Source: Microstegium vimineum (taxonomy: Eukaryota; Streptophyta; Magnoliopsida; Poales; Poaceae). From it: a DNA stretch of 64,000 bases. The notes under the pieces are model-generated. The model was not told the origin of the DNA. It saw only the letters and a program-made list of their open reading frames with translations, and made no database searches. The position numbers and the translations under genes were made by a program. This document shows positions 59,518 to 64,000 of this stretch, piece after piece (position 1 is the stretch's first letter; each line of letters opens with the position of its first letter). Where the stretch lies: the NCBI GenBank assembly GCA_022036555.1, contig CM039128.1:5821926-5885925 (forward strand). Direction: 5' to 3'.

Positions 59518-60512
59518 ATGGCTCGAGGGTGGATGTACGATCTGCCACATATGGACCCACGATACTTGACGGGCATCGACGATTTCATCAAGCGAGTTAG
59601 AGCCAATGCTGGGGACTCACATCTTTTATTCTGTCCATGCAAAGACTGCAAGAATACGAGAAAATGGGGCGACGTGGAACATATACGTTTGCACTTGATC
59701 AAAAGGGGTTCATGAGAAACTACACGATTTGGACTTTGCATGGGGAGGTTGGTCAAAATGCTAATGATGATGTGCTCATGCCTAGTGTATCCCTGAATGG
59801 ATTATTGCCTGTTCATGAGTACACAGAACATGTGCCTACCAATGATGATTTATTTATGAATACATTAGCTGACGACACTGAAGAAAATGATGGCATTCCA
59901 CAGCTTCTACATGATGTGCATGGGGGGTTTCCTTAGTGCTTCACAGTTGAAAAAACTGGAGACGATGAGAAAGGATGCAAAAACACTATTGTTTCTGTGC
60001 TGCCCAATAAGCAAACTGGAAGCCAACATCATCCTATTGGAGTTCAAATCAACGAATGGGTTGAGTGATAAAGGCTTCGATAACTTGTTAGTTATACTAC
60101 ATAAATTGTTCCCGGGGCCAAGTTAGAAGAAAAGACATACCTTGCGAAGAAAATGATTTGCCCAATTGGCCTTGAGGTTGAGAAAATACACGCGTGTTTC
60201 AACGACTGCATATTGTACCGTGGAGAGAAATACAAAGACTTGGATGCATGTCCCAAGTGTAAAACTCCCCAATACAAGCAAGGGCCATCAAATGATGGAA
60301 GCAAGACCAGAGGATGGCCAATAAAGTTCGTATGGTATTTTCCTATAGCTCCACGAGTGCATAGGTTGTTTGCAAATGAGAAGTCAGCCAAGCTGTTGCG
60401 TTGGCACGGCGAAGAGCGAAAGAAAGATTCAATGATGAGACACCCCGCCGATGGGTCGGACTGGAGGACTATCAACACTATGTTCTATAAGAACATTGGT
60501 GGAGAGGTAAGG
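59518..60512 (+). pseudogene. TNP2-like CACTA transposase, N-terminal half, frameshifted and truncated
   Basis: Start ATG at 59518 after a CAG splice-like site. MARGWMYDLPHMDPRYLTGIDDF... and CPCKDCKN are the transposase-associated (Transpos_assoc) domain. Frame 1 ends at a TGA at 59713 after a missing G; the next frame carries HGEVGQNAND. Another shift leads to LEFKSTNGLSDKGFDNLLVI, and a third near 60115 to IGLEVEKIHACFNDCILYRG, CPKCKTPQYK, the start of the TNP2 domain. The gene stops at the D insertion (60512). At least three frameshifts make it a pseudogene. It would cut at the CACTA ends. Confidence 0.85.
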
Positions 60513-61883
60513 TGTCGGTGTTATGACCCGGGGGTCAAGACCACCAACTAGTAAATTTGTATATTCCGTCCCAGATGTGATGCAAGAAGGACACAAGATT
60601 TATCCTGGTTTCGGCAAAGAAGGCCCTACATCCAGTGGGGGAGGATGACATGTATTATCTCGCACCCAAAGTGCTCGTACAGGGGGGGTACAAGCTGAGT
60701 TACACGGAGTTGCTCAGAGCGAGCTGTGGCCTGAGGCTAGCAGGGCTGCCCTAGGCGGTTGGTTTGTTGCTCGAGGGGTCGACCAAGCAACGGGGTGTGT
60801 GGAGTGCGATCGTGGAGCTGTCTGAAAGTCCAGGGATTCGGCCCTGTTTTGTTGGTCCAAGAGGGATCCTTTTCTTCTACCTCGGCGTCCCCTTTTATAG
60901 ACCAAGGGGAGGTCCGAGGGTACAGGGTCCTAAACTGTTGTAGTATGGGCGACGCGTCCGCAGCATAGTGCTGGTGAAGGGACGTCGAACACTGTGTCGG
61001 CATGGCCTTCCCGTCCTTCCGGCGCTCCGAGACATGGTGGCAGTAGAAGTCGTCACGGCACGTCGCTGCACAGCTCCCGCAAGCGGGCGCGAATCCCACA
61101 ACTGAAGCGGGACGGGGCGGATAGGACGGCCCCCATACCGGAGCTGTCGGAGAGAGGGGTCGAGCCCCTCGGTCGAGGGGGGGGTCGAGCCCTGTGTGGC
61201 TCTGTCGTATTCCTGAAGGCGTCGTCGAGGGCTGTACTGTTCACGTCCCGAGGGTGCTTCTGGAGTCCGTACTCGCAACGTGGTTACAGCGGCAGCACAG
61301 TTGACGGGAGTCAGGGTCATGGCGGTGAGTTGACGGATTTGACTACGGTCATGGGCGCCCATGGCGTTAGGCGGATTTACTTTAACCCATACCGGGAGTA
61401 GTTGGGCTGACCGAGCCTCCCATTGAGGGGTCGTTCGCTTGACCTCTTTCCGTCACTCGTCGTCGAGGTAGGGTCGGAGCGGAGGCGGAGTCAGAGAGAT
61501 CGAGGTAGGGGCCGAGGGGTCGTTCGTTCGACCCCTCGTCCGTCTCCCGAGGTCAAGGTAGGAGCCGAGGGGTCGATCGTTCGTCCCTCGGTCCGTCACC
61601 CGGGGTCGAGGTAGAGACTGAGGGGTCGTTCGTTCAACCCCTCGTACGTCATTTGACGTCGAGGTGGAGGCGGCGGGGTTGTTCGTTCGACCCCTCGTCC
61701 GTCACTTTCCCCGAAGTAGGTCGGCCCATGACTGGTTGCTATTGCCGGTGCAGGGGGCCTTCGTGTGACGGGCCCTTCTTCGCTGACTTGAGCAGTGGGC
61801 TGGTTCCTGTCTTAAAAATGGTTGCTATGTTTAGCGTTAAATTATCGAAGGGTTTAGGGTACCCCTTACCTTCGTACCCGACA
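60513..61883 (-). repeat. Element D 3' LTR
   Basis: 1371 bp, GC-rich, beginning (plus strand) TGTCGGTGTTATGACCC and ending ACCCGACA. The orientation follows from the polypurine tract to its right. Confidence 0.8.
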
Positions 61884-61895
61884 GTAGCCCCCGAG
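61884..61895 (-). other. Polypurine tract of element D
   Basis: On the minus strand CCTCGGGGGCTAC-type sequence abuts the LTR. A second copy lies at 62048-62060. Confidence 0.75.
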
Positions 61896-61896
61896 G

Positions 61897-62092
61897 CCCC
61901 AGAGGAGTGATTTAAGAACTCCTCTGGGGGCTATGATATGAGTTTTTTCGGAGGGAGTAAGGATTACCCGGAGGTTTTGTCCTTGACCTGCAGGGTTAGT
62001 GAGAGGTTCGATTCTCCGTGGGGTGCGCGCGAGCGCACCCCGCGGGGGTAGCCCCCGAGGCCCCAGAGGAGTGATTAAGAACTCCTCTGGGG
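61897..62092. repeat. Duplicated 12-bp-stem hairpin next to polypurine tract
   Basis: CCCCAGAGGAGT pairs with ACTCCTCTGGGG at 61897-61908/61918-61929, and again at 62061-62072/62081-62092. The two hairpins, with flanking GTAGCCCCCGAGG and GGGCTATGATATG, are 164 bp apart. Confidence 0.9.
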
Positions 62093-62645
62093 GCTATGAT
62101 ATGTAGTGTCGAGGGGATTTAAAGGTACCTGAAGACGTGGGGCTCTACCAAGGAGTGTCGTGCATAGTCGAGGGGTGCCGTGCGTAGTCGGGCCCTCGAG
62201 CCCTCGAATGGCTAGGCCTTCACTACCTCATGGCATCCTTCCCACGGATCCTTGCGTTCGGATTGTGGGGTGAAGAGCATCGTGCTATCCTCGTTAGGAC
62301 GAGCCCGAAGTCCTCGGTGAGCTGGTGTCGGGCATGAGTCCATTAAAAATGGTGCCTAGTATGGGTAAAAATCCGAGTGAGAACTCGTGCCCCATTCGAT
62401 AGGGGTTGATTAGCAGCCCGGAGGCGTTCTCATTAAGTAAGACCGTATGTCTTACTAAGCAAGACAGTATGGCTTACCAAGGTGTCAACCCCATTCGATA
62501 GGAGTTGGTGGCTCGATGCCTCCCAGCGTAGGGATCCTTAGGTATTCCTTGGTTATGCCTCGGATATGTCCCAGGGGACCTCGAGAGTTCGTTCTCGAGC
62601 TAGGGGCACGCGCCTGGCCCCCCCGGGACATCCCTGACTCGCATA

Positions 62646-63211
62646 CTCGAGGGCGGCTGTCGAACCCCGTTCATGGAGCCAGCCTTCGCTCCCTCAAGAT
62701 TTAGGGGTGGACCTGAGTCCGTTAACCATGGGTCCTTCCTGACCTCAAGTACTCGAGGGCGGCTATCGAACCCTATGTAAGGGCCAGCCTTCACTCCCCA
62801 AGATTTGACGGATGGTTCGTCATCCGACGCTATCCTCAGAAGGAGGAGTCCTGCCTTGTGGAAAGCCGAGGGGGAAAAGTAGGTAGTTGTATTGAACTTG
62901 GGGACATACCTGTGCCTTTGCCCGTTGGGCTTGAGTCCTCGAGGGAGGTTGTCGAACCCTGTGTAAGGGCCAGCCTTTATCCCTTCGAGACCGGGGAGTG
63001 GACTGGAGTCGATAACCCGAGGTCTCCCCAGACCTCGGACACTCGAGGGGGGCTATCGAGCCCGTTCGTGGGCCGGCCTTTGTCCCCTCGAGATTTTGGG
63101 GTGGACCGAAGTCCATAACCCGAGGTCATTTCTGCCCTCGGGTACTCGAGGGTAGCTGTTGAACCCCCTTTCGAGGGCCAGCTGTTGCTGCCTCAAGATT
63201 CCTTACCTCCG
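62646..63211. repeat. Degenerate tandem repeat, 103-106-bp unit, in element D
   Basis: Units start CTCGAGGG at 62646, 62752, 62938, 63042 and 63145. Each carries GTCGA(A/G)CCC, (G)GCCAGCCTT and CAAGATTT-type words. The second unit is followed by about 80 bp of divergent sequence. Confidence 0.85.
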
Positions 63212-63413
63212 AAGATAGCGCTTCCGGCCGCGCGCCTTTTTAGGCGATATCCGTTCGGCGCAACAGTTGCAGGCACAGGGCGGAGTGCGGTGCAGAGCCC
63301 GATGATGGGACAGAACGCCTTATCCTGGAGGAATACGAGGGGGTGGAGCACAGGCACATTAAATGCGGAGATTCACTTGCCTGATTAACGGATCCGTCCG
63401 TTGGCCTCCCGCT

Positions 63414-63422
63414 TATAAATAG
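63414..63422 (+). promoter_or_regulatory. TATA box for antisense ORF of element D
   Basis: TATAAATAG on the plus strand, about 200 bp before an open reading frame at 63620 and followed by a C-rich leader. It points opposite to the element's own transcription. Confidence 0.6.
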
Positions 63423-63619
63423 CGAAGGTGAGGAGCCGGGTGCTTTTTCCGCACACTTGCCTTCACTGCCTCCTCGCCATCGCCTTCCCTGCCTCCTTCT
63501 CCCCGCCATTGCCTTAGACACCCTGTGAGCCAGACCGCTGCGCACGCGAGAGAAAGAGAGGGGAGATTGGAAACGTACCTTCCGCCCCCAAGCCCGAGCA
63601 CGTCAGCCTCCTTGATCCC

Positions 63620-64000
63620 ATGGCCAAGTACAGCTTTGTCGGTCCCGATGACTGGCTCGCGTCTTCGGCGACCGCCGCGCGCCTTGGTGACTGGGTGGAG
63701 AGTGGCCTCCTCCGGCCCGTCACCTCCGTCGAGCGGCCGGAGTGGTTGGTGCCATCGCCGGATCACGCCGAGCCCAATCCGCCGGAGGGCTATGTGGTGA
63801 GCTTTGAGGTCTTCCACTGGGCGGGGTTAGGCGCCCCTCCCAGCCGTCTTCTGCGCGCGATCCTCCACCACTACGGCGTGGAGCTTCAGCACCTCACCCC
63901 CAACGGCGCCTGTCATGCGGTGGTATTCGCCGCCGTGTGCGAAGGCTACCTCGGGATCGAGCCTCATTGGGAGTTGTGGCTCCATCCCTTCGAGGCGAAC
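63620..64000 (+). CDS. Antisense extra ORF of element D (Transposase_28-like), open at window end
   Basis: ATG at 63620 (MAKYSFVGPDDWLAS) opens 127 codons with no stop to 64000. The reading VVSFEVFHWAGLGAPPSRLL, HLTPNGACHAVVFAAVCEGYLGI matches the layout of the 'putative gypsy-type transposon' family (PF04195-like): a GY-x-V-x-F start, an F-x-x-x-G-x-x-x-P-P stretch, then HLTPN and a CE-x-x-x-GI motif. Such ORFs lie in antisense in Tat-lineage elements between pol and 3' LTR, which fits the position here. The role is unknown. Its C-terminus is beyond the window. Confidence 0.7.
   Translation, partial: MAKYSFVGPDDWLASSATAARLGDWVESGLLRPVTSVERPEWLVPSPDHAEPNPPEGYVVSFEVFHWAGLGAPPSRLLRAILHHYGVELQHLTPNGACHAVVFAAVCEGYLGIEPHWELWLHPFEAN

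Larger units (their letters stand above)
58570..60512 (+). mobile_element. CACTA (En/Spm-type) transposon, left part
   Basis: Begins CACTACTACAAAAACAGC, the CACTA terminal inverted repeat, preceded by TAC (possible 3-bp TSD). Subterminal palindromes on an ATCACTGCCGG core fill about 58590-58800. A TNP2-type transposase follows. The element is cut at 60513 by element D; its right end is beyond the window. Confidence 0.9.
60513..64000 (-). mobile_element. Element D: Tat-type Gypsy LTR retrotransposon, 3' end, continuing past window
   Basis: 3' LTR at 60513-61883, then an antisense polypurine tract, then internal DNA to the window end. The TGTCGGTGT...CCCGACA ends and the TCGGGGGCTAC polypurine tract are typical of grass Tat elements (RIRE2/Huck/Grande-like). 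Inserted into the CACTA transposase; no TSD can be checked, because the other end is outside. Confidence 0.8.

Noticed and set aside
61000..61410. ORFs on both strands of the D LTR
   Set aside because: GC-rich LTR DNA with several overlapping frames and no domain.

Overview
The window is plant nuclear DNA. Grass origin (Poaceae, perhaps a panicoid) is an inference from the repeat families: a SIRE/Opie-type Copia element with an extra ORF, a Tekay/Del-type chromovirus, Athila/Tat-like elements primed by tRNA-Asp, a CACTA transposon with a TNP2-type transposase, and a Tat-type LTR of the TGTCGGTGT...CCCGACA class. I see no intact single-copy host gene, rRNA or tRNA gene, and no CRISPR array. 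Almost every base can be assigned to nested transposable elements. Their order of insertion can be read from target-site duplications (TSDs).

Layout. (1) 1-15610: minus-strand Athila/Tat-like element C, running off the left edge, with its 5' LTR at 14362-~15610. Plus-strand element B (3219-12423, TSD TAAGC) is inserted into the C protease domain. (2) 15611-20092: decayed Copia remnants, about 3.6 kb of AT-rich non-coding DNA, and a Helitron-like 3' terminus at 19901-19929. (3) 20093-57845: minus-strand element A (TSD ATGGG), an Athila/Tat-like element that has gag, protease and an Athila-type extra ORF but no reverse transcriptase or integrase. Its left (3') LTR holds a Tourist-like MITE (20334-20644, TSD TAA) and a chromovirus (21309-33011, minus strand, TSD AGAAC). 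Its right (5') LTR holds a Copia element (41324-56936, plus strand, TSD GTCTT). That Copia element is itself split after the third codon of gag by a solo LTR (43061-44892, TSD CCCAT). (4) 57851-58569: short unassigned host sequence with one unrecognised ORF. (5) 58570-60512: left end of a CACTA element with a frameshifted TNP2 transposase. It is cut by element D (60513-64000+, minus strand), whose 3' LTR, polypurine tract, repeat array and antisense extra ORF are visible.

How the parts work. None of the elements seems able to move on its own: every gag-pol has stops or frameshifts. A and B have related LTRs, a tRNA-Asp primer site and a shared 3' internal block, but no RT, RNase H or integrase, so they look like non-autonomous families mobilised in trans. 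The in-frame stops are mostly TAG or TGA where Gln or Arg is expected. That is the pattern expected from deamination of methylated CHG and CG sites in silenced plant repeats.

The less ordinary signals are: the resolved nesting; the CAG-to-TAG decay of the Copia extra ORF; a leader ORF upstream of the chromovirus gag; a 10-bp palindrome TTCGGCCGAA that recurs in A and B; a non-coding block shared by A, B and C; and an antisense ORF with its own TATA box in D.
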